Notes: generated by a model from the letters alone, not told the origin. A stretch of 42,909 bases of DNA from Thermoplasmata archaeon (GCA_015063165.1 SUSZ01000017.1:1-42909); one strand, 5' to 3'. Counted from the stretch's first letter, positions 23,090 through 32,793 are shown. Program-made: numbers and translations.

Positions 23090-24748
23090 TCAGAAAAGGG
23101 TGCCCTTCCCCTCGCCCAGGATAGGCTCGAGGTCAAGCTCCATGAACATTATCGGGTGGGTGATCTCGTATCCGATGACCACGTCGGGGGCCATCTCTCC
23201 GAAGAATCCGATGACCTTCCCGTCCTTGACTATGTTGGCTCCCCTGCCGTCGATGAACGTCTTGTAGTCGCAGGGGGTGATCTCATGCTCGCACCTGATC
23301 TCCCTGAGGATTCCCTCGGCGACCGCCTTGATCTCCGCGAAGGGGGTCTTGGAGGCGGTTGCCATCACGCAGAGATGGGGGATGGTCCTGTTCTCCCTTA
23401 CCACGTATCCGATCTCGAAGATCTTCTGGGGCAGGTCGCGGTGCTTGTTGTGCTTGAGGATCCTGATGAGGCTGGGCATCAGATAGGACCTGAGGCAGGT
23501 GTGGTCCTCGGTGATGGGGTTGAGGACGCGCACGTTGTCCATCCTGGGGAGCTTGGAGAGCACGAACTCCTCCTTGTCGCTGCTCAGGGTGAGGGTGCAG
23601 ACCTCGGTGTATCCCATTCCGATGGCGACGTCCCTTACGCCGTCCGAGAACGTGGTGATGGGCTCGGCGCCTCCGGCGGTCTGGTCCAGCATGTACGGGC
23701 CGCCGAACTTCTCGAAGCCGTATCCGGTGGCGACGTCCTCGAAGATGTCCACCTTGTGCATGATGTCGAGCCTGACAGGGGAGTACTTCACGTGGACGGT
23801 GTCTCCCTCCGCCATCGCGTCCATCCCCATCCTGCGGAGGCACTCGCATTCGCCTTCGGCTCCGAGGGAGAGCCCGAGGAACCTGTCGCACTCCGATGCG
23901 GAGATGTCGATGGTCTGGGACTCCAGGTTGGGCGAGAGGAACGACTCGTCGCCGTCGTGCATGGTGACGGCCATGATCTTCCCTCCGCGCTCGGCGAGGG
24001 CGGTGCATACGATGTCCAGAGCGCCTTTCACGGCTTTCAGGTCGTTTCCGGTGACGTCGACGAACAGATTGTGCTTCCCGACGGTGACGGTGGTGAGGGC
24101 TCCGTTGATGATAGGAGGGAACGAGAGGACCCTGCCCTGCCTGTCCTGGATGACGGGGTACCTGTCCATCCCGTCGAGGAGGTGGGCGTATCCGACTCCC
24201 TTCTCATGCTTGGTGAGGATCTCCTCCATGTCCATCTCCTCTGTCTTCGCGAGAGGGACGAACCTTACAGAATGGGGGTCCGCCAGCCTGTACGTGAAGG
24301 GCGGCTCCACCTTGTCCAGGTCGTGGATTCCGATGGCAAGCTTGCTCCTCTTCCTTCCGATAGTGACGTGGAGCTTCTCCTGGAGCTCCATCATGGACCT
24401 GAGGAACTCGTCGTCTATGTCGACGTCCAGAACGGCTCCGCAGAGGAAGTACGGCCTCACGAATTTGACGCTTGGGTCGATGGTGACCTCTATATCGGAC
24501 CTGCCTACTTCGTACGTCTTGAGGCCGGGCTGTATGTCCAGGAAAGCCCTCATGCCCCTGGCGAGGCCTTCGACGCTGTATAAATCGGGGCGGTCGGGGA
24601 AGAATTCGACGGACATGTCCTCTTCGCCGGACTCGGTGTCGTGCATATCCGCCCCGATCATGGGGATTCTTTCGACCAACACGTCTTGAGGGACGTCCTT
24701 GCCGATGAGCGAGCAAAGGTCGCTGTACTTGAAGTTGATGACAGGCAT
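23090..24748 (-). CDS. pheT: Phenylalanine-tRNA ligase beta subunit (archaeal type)
   Basis: This 552-residue protein matches the shorter archaeal/eukaryotic PheT, lacking the N-terminal tRNA-binding domain of bacterial forms. The start is MPVINFKYSDLCSLIG. It has a B3/4 region with GKHNLFVDVTGND, a B5 domain around DISASECDRFLGLSLG, and a C-terminal catalytic-like core with FEIGYVV and GFFGEMAPDVV. It works with PheS, which is not in this window. A TATA-like CATATACTA about 23 bases upstream suggests a leaderless message. The promoter lies beside the end of the preceding Sel1-type gene. Confidence 0.95.
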   Translation of the reverse strand: MPVINFKYSDLCSLIGKDVPQDVLVERIPMIGADMHDTESGEEDMSVEFFPDRPDLYSVEGLARGMRAFLDIQPGLKTYEVGRSDIEVTIDPSVKFVRPYFLCGAVLDVDIDDEFLRSMMELQEKLHVTIGRKRSKLAIGIHDLDKVEPPFTYRLADPHSVRFVPLAKTEEMDMEEILTKHEKGVGYAHLLDGMDRYPVIQDRQGRVLSFPPIINGALTTVTVGKHNLFVDVTGNDLKAVKGALDIVCTALAERGGKIMAVTMHDGDESFLSPNLESQTIDISASECDRFLGLSLGAEGECECLRRMGMDAMAEGDTVHVKYSPVRLDIMHKVDIFEDVATGYGFEKFGGPYMLDQTAGGAEPITTFSDGVRDVAIGMGYTEVCTLTLSSDKEEFVLSKLPRMDNVRVLNPITEDHTCLRSYLMPSLIRILKHNKHRDLPQKIFEIGYVVRENRTIPHLCVMATASKTPFAEIKAVAEGILREIRCEHEITPCDYKTFIDGRGANIVKDGKVIGFFGEMAPDVVIGYEITHPIMFMELDLEPILGEGKGTLF

Positions 24749-24780
24749 GCTGTCGCAATCCGCAGTATAGTATATGATTT

Positions 24781-25542
24781 TTACATGGATTGCTTGTCTT
24801 TGGAGGCTCTGGCTTTGCGGTACAGCGGCTCGAGCTCCTTCTTGAGCTCGGGGTTCTTCTTTTCGGCTTCCTCGAACATCTTCAGAGCCTTGGACGGGTC
24901 TTTCTTGACGCCTTTTCCGTAGAGGTAAGCCTTCCCTACGAGTATCATGGTCCTGTCGTGCTTATTGTTCACGAGAGGACGTGCCGCCTTCACCATCTCC
25001 CTGCACGAATCCTCGCTGCCCTCCTCCCACAGAAGCCTGACCTTGTATGCTCTGGCCCCTATCACGCGCGCCTCTATGGCCTTGTCCAGTAAGCTCAAAG
25101 CCTCCTCGAAACCATTCTCGAAGTCCTTACGCCTGATCACGACCCTGGCGTACCATATGCCTTCCTTGAGGTTTCCGCGCGAGACCTGCTCCTGCGATAC
25201 GGCCATGAGCTCGTCGAGCATCTCGTCCGTTCCGGCTTTCCAGAGAAGCTTAGTGAAAATGGCCTCCGACCCAGAGACCAGCGACCTGTATGCCACCCTG
25301 GCATATCCGATGGCCTTCTCCTCGTTGAGCTCCACCAAGACCCCTTTGCTTAACGCGTCCGCCATGCACAGCATGGACATCGGGTGCCCCTCGCCAACGG
25401 ACTGGTCGATCGCATCCATCACGTCGGACATCCTTTCGGTCCGGCCTTCCTCGGAGAGGATCCAGTACAGGAAGCAGGCTGCGTCCTTGGAGCCTTCCCT
25501 CATGGCCTCGAGCATGCATGCCGTTCCGGTTCCGACATCCAT
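24781..25542 (-). CDS. Sel1/TPR-like repeat protein
   Basis: This 253-residue all-helical protein has degenerate Sel1-type repeats. The clearest is the last, MILVGKAYLYGKGVKKDPSK followed by ALKMFEEAEKKNPEL. Earlier ones include MSMLCMADALSKGVLVELNE with EKAIGYAR. There is no signal peptide. Such proteins act as scaffolds, and no enzyme domain is visible. ATG at 25542 was chosen over a TTG two codons upstream. It lies 21 bases after the DUF6270-Sel1 gene on the same strand, so the two are probably cotranscribed and may be partners. Confidence 0.75.
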   Translation of the reverse strand: MDVGTGTACMLEAMREGSKDAACFLYWILSEEGRTERMSDVMDAIDQSVGEGHPMSMLCMADALSKGVLVELNEEKAIGYARVAYRSLVSGSEAIFTKLLWKAGTDEMLDELMAVSQEQVSRGNLKEGIWYARVVIRRKDFENGFEEALSLLDKAIEARVIGARAYKVRLLWEEGSEDSCREMVKAARPLVNNKHDRTMILVGKAYLYGKGVKKDPSKALKMFEEAEKKNPELKKELEPLYRKARASKDKQSM

Positions 25543-25563
25543 GTCCAATCCTTTTCCGAGATA

Positions 25564-27030
25564 CTAGGCGAGACCGTAGCGGGCCTTGGACTCCGGGGAG
25601 CCACTCATGGTCAGACGGTAGATGGAATCGATCATGTCGCCGTAGAGCTCGGGATCGTCCAGCTCCAGAAGAAGATCGAAGTAGGTGTCGCGGATGTCCT
25701 CCCCCCTGAAAGCTTCCGCCACTGGCTTCATCAGTCTAGCGGCCTCTCCGAGGTCCTTTTCTATGCCTATGCCGTAGCGATACGCTTTGGACAGACGTTT
25801 CAAGGCCCACTTGTACCCTTTATCCGACCCTTCCTTGACCACCTCTATCATCTTGGGATAGAATTCGGGATCCTTCTCCTCCCAATAGATGTCGAAGAGG
25901 TCCTTGTATGCGCCCCTCATCCCGCCGTTTATGACCTTCTGAATCATGGATTCAGCCCTGAGGAAGTCCTTCTCCACGAACATCCCCTCCGCATACAACT
26001 TGGCCATCTCGACCTCCGCCTGCGGGAGTTTCTGGGACATCATCCTCTCGAGTATGCCAAGTGCTTCGTCGCGGTCACCGTCGCGCTTGAACTCCAGGAA
26101 CCTCTCGATACCGTTCCTGATGCTGAGGATCTCACCTGCCCTTATCTGGGAGAACAAAACAGAATATTCGAAATACAGGTCCTCCAGACGACGCTCTACA
26201 CCTTCTCCTCCGAAGACTATAGTCTCTATGCAACGCTCCAGATAGGCGTAGTGCTCCTCGATGTAGTGAAGAGTGTAAAGTCCCCACCGGTGGTACACGT
26301 CCGCCATCTGGAACATGGGGCACTTGATGTAATAACATCCGGTGGCACGGATGAAATCGAGATTGAACCTCATCAGAAAAGCGTTGTTGATCGCCATCAT
26401 GTCACTCGAGGACTCTTGAATCGTGCCGTCGAAATCAAGGAAGAATCCCGCGTCCAGAGAACAGTTGAGGATGATCCTGTCCCCGTACCTGTCCTTGACG
26501 AATCCGACCAGTCTGTCGAAGCATTCCTTGTACTCCGCTTCGGAATAGCCTGTCCCGATATCCTCCAACGTGTGATTGATACCCATCTCCCACAGTATCT
26601 CGCTGATCCCATACCTGTGGGCAGTCTTGTTAGAAACGTAGTCGAAGGAACCGTCCGCATAGGTGAGCTTCGATACCCCGTATATGTCCGCTCTGCCGTC
26701 GATGAGAAGCCATTCAGACCCAGAACGGCTGAGGTCCTTCGTCAGGGTCTTATTGTAGTCTGCCAGAGCAGATTTGCGGGCGATTCCCGTAGAGAACGAC
26801 GACGCCTCCGACCTGACCTTCTGCAGATCCTCCAAGGTTAGTTCCGGACCGTTGCGCTTGGTGAACTGGGACACGAACGAGCAGGCCTTGTAATACTTGT
26901 TCACTTTGATGCGGCCTTCCGAGCCGCGGAACTCGTCCTGCACCCTGAAGATGTCGCGATTGACGCAGATTCCCCAGATGTCAATCTTTACCTGATCATC
27001 TGTTAAATCGTCAGCCTTATTATCAGACAT
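25564..27030 (-). CDS. DUF6270-like domain fused to Sel1 repeats
   Basis: This 488-residue protein has two regions. The N-terminal part (about 15-290) opens with IDIWGICVNRDIFRV and has LLIDGRADIYGV, DAGFFLDF and a C-terminal HYIEEHYAYLERCI. This resembles DUF6270, an SGNH-hydrolase-like family beside surface-polysaccharide genes, with Cys in place of the usual Ser in G-C-V. The C-terminal part (about 320-488) has Sel1-type repeats, for example AEVEMAKLYAEGMFVEKDFL and ALKRLSKAYRYGIGIEKDLG. The assignment to DUF6270 is from pattern memory and moderate. A TATATATCC box (near 27047-27055) is upstream. Confidence 0.65.
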   Translation of the reverse strand: MSDNKADDLTDDQVKIDIWGICVNRDIFRVQDEFRGSEGRIKVNKYYKACSFVSQFTKRNGPELTLEDLQKVRSEASSFSTGIARKSALADYNKTLTKDLSRSGSEWLLIDGRADIYGVSKLTYADGSFDYVSNKTAHRYGISEILWEMGINHTLEDIGTGYSEAEYKECFDRLVGFVKDRYGDRIILNCSLDAGFFLDFDGTIQESSSDMMAINNAFLMRFNLDFIRATGCYYIKCPMFQMADVYHRWGLYTLHYIEEHYAYLERCIETIVFGGEGVERRLEDLYFEYSVLFSQIRAGEILSIRNGIERFLEFKRDGDRDEALGILERMMSQKLPQAEVEMAKLYAEGMFVEKDFLRAESMIQKVINGGMRGAYKDLFDIYWEEKDPEFYPKMIEVVKEGSDKGYKWALKRLSKAYRYGIGIEKDLGEAARLMKPVAEAFRGEDIRDTYFDLLLELDDPELYGDMIDSIYRLTMSGSPESKARYGLA

Positions 27031-27077
27031 CCTCGTTCACCGTCATTGGATATATAATCGATGTAATAAAATGTGCC

Positions 27078-28232
27078 TTACCTTCCTAATTTGGCGTGGG
27101 CGCTGCCGAGCTGTCCCGCCGCCTGCGCCGCCAGGGTGGAGAGCTCTCCTGCCAGGATGGTGACGGCTACTATCTCTGCCAGCTTCTTCGCCTTCCCTTC
27201 TCCGAGGCATCCTATCATCTGAAGAGCCTCTTTCTGGAACGGGAGACGCGTCCCGCCTCCTACGGTTCCGACCTCGACGGTGGGAACCCTGACGCACATG
27301 TACAGGTCTCCGCCGATGTCCTCGCAGGTGGTGAGCGTGGTGCTGCATCCGACGACCTGCGCGGGGTCCTGGCCGGTCGCGATGTATAATGCTGCCGCCA
27401 TGTTCGCCGCATGGGCGTTGGCTCCGAGCATCCCCGACATGCTGCCTCCGATGAGGTTCTTGCGGGTGTTCGTCTCAGCTATCGTGGCGGAAGTGGCATG
27501 AAGGCTGCTCTCGACCAGGTCCTTGGGTATCCTGACCTCGGCCACCACGGTCTTCCCGCGGCCTTCGATCATGTTGATCGCGGCAGGCTTCTTGTCGGAG
27601 CACATGTTTCCTGAAACAGACACCAGAACCGCGCCGGTCATCTTCTCTATGAGCCTGCAGACGGCCTCGGAGGCTATCGTCGCCATATTCATGCCCATGG
27701 CATCGCCGGTTGAGAACGAGAATCTGAGGAAAAGGTTCCTACCGTCTGGGAACTTCTCTATGCGGACTAGCTTCCCATGTGACGTGGTGGTGCTGACAGC
27801 GACCTGGATTGCTTTCTCGTTGTTGTCTATCCAGTCCATGACCTGGATGCAGTGATCCAGATCGCGGACCCTCAGGACAGGGGCGCGGGTCATGGCGTCT
27901 CCGAACACATGGACGGCGGCGCCTCCGGACTTCGTTATCACGGACATCCCGCGGGAGATGGAAGCGACCAGGGCGCCCTCGGTGGTTGCCAGAGGCACCA
28001 AGAAATCCCCGACGGCGTACTCCCCGCGGATCTTCACCGGGCCAGCATACCCCAAAGGTATCTGGGTCACGCCGATCATGTTCTCGATGTTCTTGGATGC
28101 TCCCTCGTAGTCCATGCCGCATCTCTTGATATACTCGAATTCGACGCCGGTGAACTCCTCCACCGCCGTTCTGCGGTCCTCTGCGTCCTCTTCGGTATAC
28201 CCGCGGTTCTTCAGACCTTTCCGCTCTCCCAT
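27078..28232 (-). CDS. hmgA: HMG-CoA reductase (class I, NADPH)
   Basis: This 384-residue enzyme makes mevalonate for archaeal isoprenoid lipids. It has the class I motifs ENMIGVTQIPLGYAGPV, catalytic Glu in ATTEGALVAS, NADPH-binding DAMGMNMAT, catalytic Lys in CSDKKPAAINMIEGRGK, GTVGGGTRLP and the catalytic His near the end (GSAHAKLGR). It lacks the eukaryotic membrane anchor, as expected in archaea. A TATA box 24 bases before the ATG suggests a leaderless transcript. It diverges from the membrane-protein gene at 28323. Confidence 0.97.
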   Translation of the reverse strand: MGERKGLKNRGYTEEDAEDRRTAVEEFTGVEFEYIKRCGMDYEGASKNIENMIGVTQIPLGYAGPVKIRGEYAVGDFLVPLATTEGALVASISRGMSVITKSGGAAVHVFGDAMTRAPVLRVRDLDHCIQVMDWIDNNEKAIQVAVSTTTSHGKLVRIEKFPDGRNLFLRFSFSTGDAMGMNMATIASEAVCRLIEKMTGAVLVSVSGNMCSDKKPAAINMIEGRGKTVVAEVRIPKDLVESSLHATSATIAETNTRKNLIGGSMSGMLGANAHAANMAAALYIATGQDPAQVVGCSTTLTTCEDIGGDLYMCVRVPTVEVGTVGGGTRLPFQKEALQMIGCLGEGKAKKLAEIVAVTILAGELSTLAAQAAGQLGSAHAKLGR

Positions 28233-28249
28233 GATACTAGATTAACCCG

Positions 28250-28262
28250 CTGTTATAAATCC
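28250..28262 (-). promoter_or_regulatory. TATA box of the HMG-CoA reductase gene
   Basis: On the minus strand ATTTATAACA is centred about 24 bases before the ATG at 28232, the spacing for a leaderless message. The opposite promoter (CATTAAATC near 28291-28299) lies about 25 bases before the GTG at 28323, so both divergent genes appear leaderless. Confidence 0.6.
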
Positions 28263-28322
28263 ATAATGCGATGAAAATGCTCTTCCAGTTACCATTAAAT
28301 CCTATTCAACGCTCTTACGACC

Positions 28323-29477
28323 GTGCCGAGGGATACCGTTCTGAAGAAGGTCGATATCGAATCCATCAACGACAGGCTAGATCTGGCCGCCTCGCGCCTC
28401 GGCAGCGGAGCGAAGGTGAATCCTCGTTCCGAGGAAAGGGACAGAAAGATCGTCAAAGCCTTCCCCTGGTTCCTCGCGGCCTGCATAGCCCTCTCAGTGA
28501 TAGCGACCGTCCTGAGGAACGATTACAACCTGTGGAGCATCCTGGACACGATCTGCATAGCGTTCGTGACGCAATTCGCTCTGCTGGGAATCTGGACGGT
28601 CAACAAGCTCGACTCCGGCCCGTTCCCGTTCTGGCTTCTCGGCGCGTTCATGATGTTCTCGGCGATGGTGATGTGGTTCTACGTCACGGGCGCCGGGGCG
28701 ATGATTCTCTTGAAAGGAGCCTCCTCCCTGAATCCGTTCCTTCCCGGCGATGTGGACGACGCGACGCTGTTCATCGACCTCCTAATGACGACATTCGTCT
28801 TCCTCTTCTCGACGATAGGCGTTCTGGCCACCACCTCCGCCATGATCAGGAAATACCTTCCAAGAGCCATCCTGTCGATTGAGGAGGAGGCCCTCGACGG
28901 GAGAAGAGGGGCCGCCGCCAACTTCTTCATGGTTCCGGACGTCTTGGATGTAGAGCGCGTCGAGATGGACCCGAAGCCGGATGGCCACGTGTTCGATCTC
29001 GATTCGATGGTCCAGCTGTCGATCTACGTGTTCTTGCTCGGCATAATGATCTGCTCGACCCTGTTCCTTAACCCGATAGTTCTGGACCTCGTTCCCAAAT
29101 ACAACGTGGTACGCATCATGATGCTCCTGTCCGTATTCCTTCCAGCGCTGGTCATACCGTGGCAGGCTATGAAGAGCACCGGTGCCAGGGTGATATCGTC
29201 CGCTCCCAGGGCGTACTACCTCTGGACGGGAGCCAAGAAGCGTCTGTTCACCGGATATGCGATGCTGGGGGTCTTCTTCCTGACCTTCGTGATATCGGTG
29301 TACTACGGGAACACCATCGAGACCATCCTCGGCTACTACATGCAGTTCATGATGCCTCTGGCGACCGTCTCCGTCGTCTCCGGGCTTCTCTATGCCAACA
29401 GCTTCGCGAGGAACCTGCGCGACAGCATCTGCCACAGATTCTACGTCAAGCGCGAGAAGATGCTGGAAGGAAGATGA
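28323..29477 (+). CDS. Multi-pass membrane protein of unknown function
   Basis: This 384-residue protein starts with GTG; the start is supported by a TATA-like box 25 bases upstream. After a charged N terminus (1-46) come about four hydrophobic helices (residues 47-180), a soluble loop of about 60 residues rich in acidic residues, and four more helices (about 225-375). The tail is basic (HRFYVKREKMLEGR). I do not recognise a family. The N-terminal soluble part and the middle loop are probably cytoplasmic. It is followed by a separate TPR gene with its own TATA box. Confidence 0.75.
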   Translation: MPRDTVLKKVDIESINDRLDLAASRLGSGAKVNPRSEERDRKIVKAFPWFLAACIALSVIATVLRNDYNLWSILDTICIAFVTQFALLGIWTVNKLDSGPFPFWLLGAFMMFSAMVMWFYVTGAGAMILLKGASSLNPFLPGDVDDATLFIDLLMTTFVFLFSTIGVLATTSAMIRKYLPRAILSIEEEALDGRRGAAANFFMVPDVLDVERVEMDPKPDGHVFDLDSMVQLSIYVFLLGIMICSTLFLNPIVLDLVPKYNVVRIMMLLSVFLPALVIPWQAMKSTGARVISSAPRAYYLWTGAKKRLFTGYAMLGVFFLTFVISVYYGNTIETILGYYMQFMMPLATVSVVSGLLYANSFARNLRDSICHRFYVKREKMLEGR

Positions 29478-29525
29478 ACCGCGATTCGACCACATTATAT
29501 ACTGCTGAACGTGTCGCAATGGCCG

Positions 29526-30152
29526 ATGACATCAGACCCGGCGTACGAGGCTATAAGCAAAGCCAGAAGACAGGTGAACGGAAACAACGTCAACGGGGCC
29601 ATAAACACCCTGGAAACCTATCTGGCGACCGATCCCCACAACACGAAGCCTCGCATGGAGCTGGCCAAGATCGCCATATACGACCTCAAGGACCTCAAAT
29701 ACGGCATCATGCAGCTCGAGATCGTCCTGGACCTGGAGCCGGACAACATCGATGCCATGAAGGCCGCCGTCACCGTGATGGGCAAGGACAAGAAGTACAA
29801 CAAGAGGACCATGGAGCTGTTCGAGAAGCTCCTGAGCATGGAAAGCTCGGCCGAGCTGTACAACCTCTACGCCAAGTTCCTGAGACGGCAGACAGGCGAC
29901 TTCAAGCAGGCCGGGGAGTACTACGAGAAAGCGCTGGCTCTGAGCCCCAACGACTACGACATCCATCAGAACTACGCCGTACTGCTCTTGAACGACCTCA
30001 GGGACTACGAGAAGGCCAAGAAGGAGTTGGAATACCTGATGTCCATCAAGCCGAACGATGCCAACCTGAAGAAGAACTACGACCGTCTGATGAAACAGAA
30101 GTTCGACAAGAACGGCAATCTGAAAAAGCCCATCTTCGGGTTCCGCCGTTAA
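29526..30152 (+). CDS. TPR-repeat protein
   Basis: This 208-residue soluble protein has tetratricopeptide repeats. Clear units are AGEYYEKALALSPNDYDIHQ and YEKAKKELEYLMSIKPNDAN, and earlier ones are more degenerate (NGAINTLETYLATDPHNTKP). The repeats should bind a protein partner, which is not known. A TATA box (ATTATATAC, 29493-29501) lies about 30 bases before the ATG at 29526. The in-frame GTG at 29511 is an alternative. It ends with a short basic tail (KKPIFGFRR). Confidence 0.8.
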   Translation: MTSDPAYEAISKARRQVNGNNVNGAINTLETYLATDPHNTKPRMELAKIAIYDLKDLKYGIMQLEIVLDLEPDNIDAMKAAVTVMGKDKKYNKRTMELFEKLLSMESSAELYNLYAKFLRRQTGDFKQAGEYYEKALALSPNDYDIHQNYAVLLLNDLRDYEKAKKELEYLMSIKPNDANLKKNYDRLMKQKFDKNGNLKKPIFGFRR

Positions 30153-30225
30153 GGAACGGCTAAAAAAAGGCGATTTCAACAACGAATTTATACGGCCGAC
30201 GGCATGGTAGTGGCGAGGGAACCAA

Positions 30226-30765
30226 ATGGAACTCAAAGGATCAAAGACAGAGAAGAACCTCGAAGCCGCCTTCGCCGGAGAGAGCATGGCCAGGAACAAG
30301 TACACCTACTATGCGTCCCAGGCGCAGAAGGAGGGGTACGAGCAGATCGCTGACATCTTCCTCGAGACCGCTGGAAACGAGAAAGAGCACGCTAAAATCT
30401 GGTTCAAACAGCTCCATGGAGGATCCGTCCCCAAGACCGTGGAGAACCTCAAGGACGCCGCGAGCGGAGAGAACTACGAGTTCAACGTCATGTACGCCGA
30501 ATTCGCCAAAGAGGCCAGGGAAGAGGGATTCAACGAGATCGCCGACCTGTTCGAGGCCGTCGGAAAAATCGAGAAAGAGCACGAGGAGAGATACCTTGCG
30601 CTCCTGAAGAACATCGAGGAGGGCGTCGTCTTCAAGAAAGACAAAGTCGTCATGTGGAAGTGCCGCAACTGCGGATACATCCACATCGGCACCGAGGCCC
30701 CCAAGTTCTGCCCCGTGTGCAAGCACCCCCAGTCCTTCTTCGAAGTCAGAGCGATGAACTGGTGA
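30226..30765 (+). CDS. Rubrerythrin
   Basis: This 179-residue protein protects anaerobes by reducing hydrogen peroxide. The N-terminal four-helix part holds the di-iron ligands: [20 protein letters not shown], then [11 protein letters not shown], and the later [15 protein letters not shown] with EKEHEERY. The C-terminal rubredoxin-like domain has CRNCG and CPVCKHP, which bind one iron. All expected ligands are visible. A TATA box (TTTATAC near 30187-30193) and GAGGGA ribosome site precede it, and a hairpin terminator follows, so it is a single-gene unit. Confidence 0.96.
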   Translation: MELKGSKTEKNLEAAFAGESMARNKYTYYASQAQKEGYEQIADIFLETAGNEKEHAKIWFKQLHGGSVPKTVENLKDAASGENYEFNVMYAEFAKEAREEGFNEIADLFEAVGKIEKEHEERYLALLKNIEEGVVFKKDKVVMWKCRNCGYIHIGTEAPKFCPVCKHPQSFFEVRAMNW

Positions 30766-30807
30766 TTCAAGAACCGCCTTCCCCATGCGGGAGGGCGGAA
30801 ACCTTCC

Positions 30808-30830
30808 CCGTCCGACATCCGGACGGTTTT
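30808..30830 (+). terminator. Hairpin terminator after rubrerythrin
   Basis: CCGTCCG-acatc-CGGACGG forms a perfect seven-pair stem (30808-30826), followed at once by TTTT (30827-30830). Confidence 0.7.
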
Positions 30831-30840
30831 ATCCATAATT

Positions 30841-30876
30841 CAAGAAAGAAGCCTGGACCCGGGATTCCGGGCCCAG
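30841..30876 (-). terminator. Hairpin terminator after aCPSF1
   Basis: On the minus strand a ten-pair stem with one mismatch (30853-30876, loop at 30863-30866) is followed by TTCTTTCTT (30841-30850). It lies sixteen bases after the aCPSF1 stop codon and faces the rubrerythrin terminator. Confidence 0.55.
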
Positions 30877-30891
30877 AGATGTTTTCAAGGC

Positions 30892-32793
30892 TCACTTGAG
30901 ACGTATGGTCTCGAGGTTCTGAGGAGCCTTGGTCTCGATTCCGAACTTCTTATAGATTGAAGAAGCCAGATCTGTACACTTCCTGTCCTCTCCGTGGCCT
31001 ATGATGATCTTGTCGGGCTTGGGCTCCAGGGAGCTGATGTAGCGCATGAGCTGCTTCCTGTCGGAGTGACCGGAGAATCCGTCCACGGTGGCCCTCTGCA
31101 TCCTTATGGTGAGCTCGATGGACTTGCCCTTGGAGTTGAGCGTGATCTCGTTCCTTCCCCTCTGGATGGTCCTTCCCATGCTTCCCTCGGACTGGTATCC
31201 GACGAACAGGAGCCAGTTCTTCTCGTCGTCCGCCCACTCCCTGAAGTACTCGACGATAGGTCCTCCGGACATCATACCGCTGGTAGCCAGCACGATGCAC
31301 GGATCGGGCGAGTGGCAGATCTCCTCCCTCATGGCAGCGGTCTCTACCCTCTTGAATATGGGGGAGAGGAACGGGTTCTCGTTCTGCTGGAAGATCTGTG
31401 TCCTGAGCTGATTGTTCAGGTACTCCGGGTAGGCGGTATGGATGGCCGTAGCCTCCCAGATCATTCCGTCCAGGTACACGGGGCAGGTGGGTATGCGCCC
31501 GCCGCGCATGAGCTCCTCGATGACCAGCATGACCTCCTGGGACCTTCCCACCGCGAAGACGGGGATGAGAACCTTTCCGCCGTGCTCGGTGGCGGACTGC
31601 AGGAGCTTTCCCATCTCCTCGGAAGCGTCCACCCTCGAGGGCTGGATGTCCTTCTGGCCTCCGTATGTCGACTCTATGACGAGGGTCTCCAGACGGGGGA
31701 ACCTGTTGGTAGCGGGGTTGAACAACCAGGTCTTCTCGTACTTGGTGTCCCCTGAGAAAGCGACGTTGTGAAGTCCGTCCCCGATGTGGAAATGGGCTAT
31801 GGCGGATCCCAGGATGTGCCCGGCGTTGTGGAACGTAAGCCTGACATCCGGCGCAATATCGGTGGTCTCGTTGTATTTGAGGGCGATCGTGTGCATGATC
31901 TCGGTCCTGACGTCCTTGGCCTCATAGTAGTTCTTCTTGTTCTCGCCGAATCCCAGCTTGATGTTGTCCAGCTGGAGAAGGGCCATGAGGTCCCTGGTTG
32001 GAGGCGTGCAATAGACGGGGCCTTTGTACCCGTATTTGAAAAGCGCAGGAAGGGTTCCGCAGTGGTCCAGGTGGGCGTGGGTCACGACGACGGCGTCCAG
32101 CTTGGAGATGTCGAACTCGGGAATGGCGAAATAGGGCGTCGCATCCGATCCAGGATCCAGGCCACAGTCGATGAGAATCCTGCTCTCCTTGGTTGTAAGG
32201 AGAGTGGCCGACCTTCCGACCTGCCTGAATCCGCCCATGGTGGTCATCCTGACCCACTGCTCGCCGGGAAGGGTCTCCCTCGAGATGTTCCTGGCTACGC
32301 TTTTGAGCATCCCTATGCGCTCGTCGTGGTTGGCCCTGAGGTATCCCCTCACGTCCGAGACTGTCTTAGAGGGGATAGGCGGAGCTCTGATGACCTTGAC
32401 GTTCCATCCGGTCTGGGTCCTGAGGTCTCCGAGACGCTGGCCCTCCTTTCCCAGAACCTCGCTGGGGTTGATTGCCTCGATGATCGCCTCTCCCGTCTCC
32501 TCCATGAAGTTGATGTCGAATATCTCGGCGGACTCGGGAATCTTCTCGCGGATCATCTTCTCGACTTCGGCTGAATCCGCCAGAGTCGACCTGTCCGGCC
32601 TGATGTCCACCCTGCGGTGGATGTTCTGGGCGAGCATACGAGCCAGCGAATCGTTGGATGAGAACTTCTCGTACTCGCTGGTATAGACGACGACAAGCGG
32701 TCCCTCGAACTCTATTGAGGTGATCTTCATGTCGGGTGGGACCAGCCGCCGAACCTCTTTGGTCAGGTTTTCGAACAGTTTATCTACATTCAT
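30892..32793 (-). CDS. aCPSF1/FttA, KH-domain beta-CASP ribonuclease and transcription termination factor
   Basis: This 633-residue protein has two N-terminal KH-type RNA-binding domains (about 1-145), with the second around EVLGKEGQRLGDLRTQTGW. A metallo-beta-lactamase core follows, with the zinc motif THAHLDHCGTLPAL, FHNAGHILGSA, FSGDTKY and ESTYGG. The beta-CASP domain contains VFAVGRSQE and ATSGMMSGGP, and the C-terminal GFSGHSDRKQLM completes the site. This is the archaeal homologue of eukaryotic CPSF73. In other archaea the enzyme cleaves U-rich 3' ends to stop transcription. Length is normal. Confidence 0.96.
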   Translation of the reverse strand: MNVDKLFENLTKEVRRLVPPDMKITSIEFEGPLVVVYTSEYEKFSSNDSLARMLAQNIHRRVDIRPDRSTLADSAEVEKMIREKIPESAEIFDINFMEETGEAIIEAINPSEVLGKEGQRLGDLRTQTGWNVKVIRAPPIPSKTVSDVRGYLRANHDERIGMLKSVARNISRETLPGEQWVRMTTMGGFRQVGRSATLLTTKESRILIDCGLDPGSDATPYFAIPEFDISKLDAVVVTHAHLDHCGTLPALFKYGYKGPVYCTPPTRDLMALLQLDNIKLGFGENKKNYYEAKDVRTEIMHTIALKYNETTDIAPDVRLTFHNAGHILGSAIAHFHIGDGLHNVAFSGDTKYEKTWLFNPATNRFPRLETLVIESTYGGQKDIQPSRVDASEEMGKLLQSATEHGGKVLIPVFAVGRSQEVMLVIEELMRGGRIPTCPVYLDGMIWEATAIHTAYPEYLNNQLRTQIFQQNENPFLSPIFKRVETAAMREEICHSPDPCIVLATSGMMSGGPIVEYFREWADDEKNWLLFVGYQSEGSMGRTIQRGRNEITLNSKGKSIELTIRMQRATVDGFSGHSDRKQLMRYISSLEPKPDKIIIGHGEDRKCTDLASSIYKKFGIETKAPQNLETIRLK

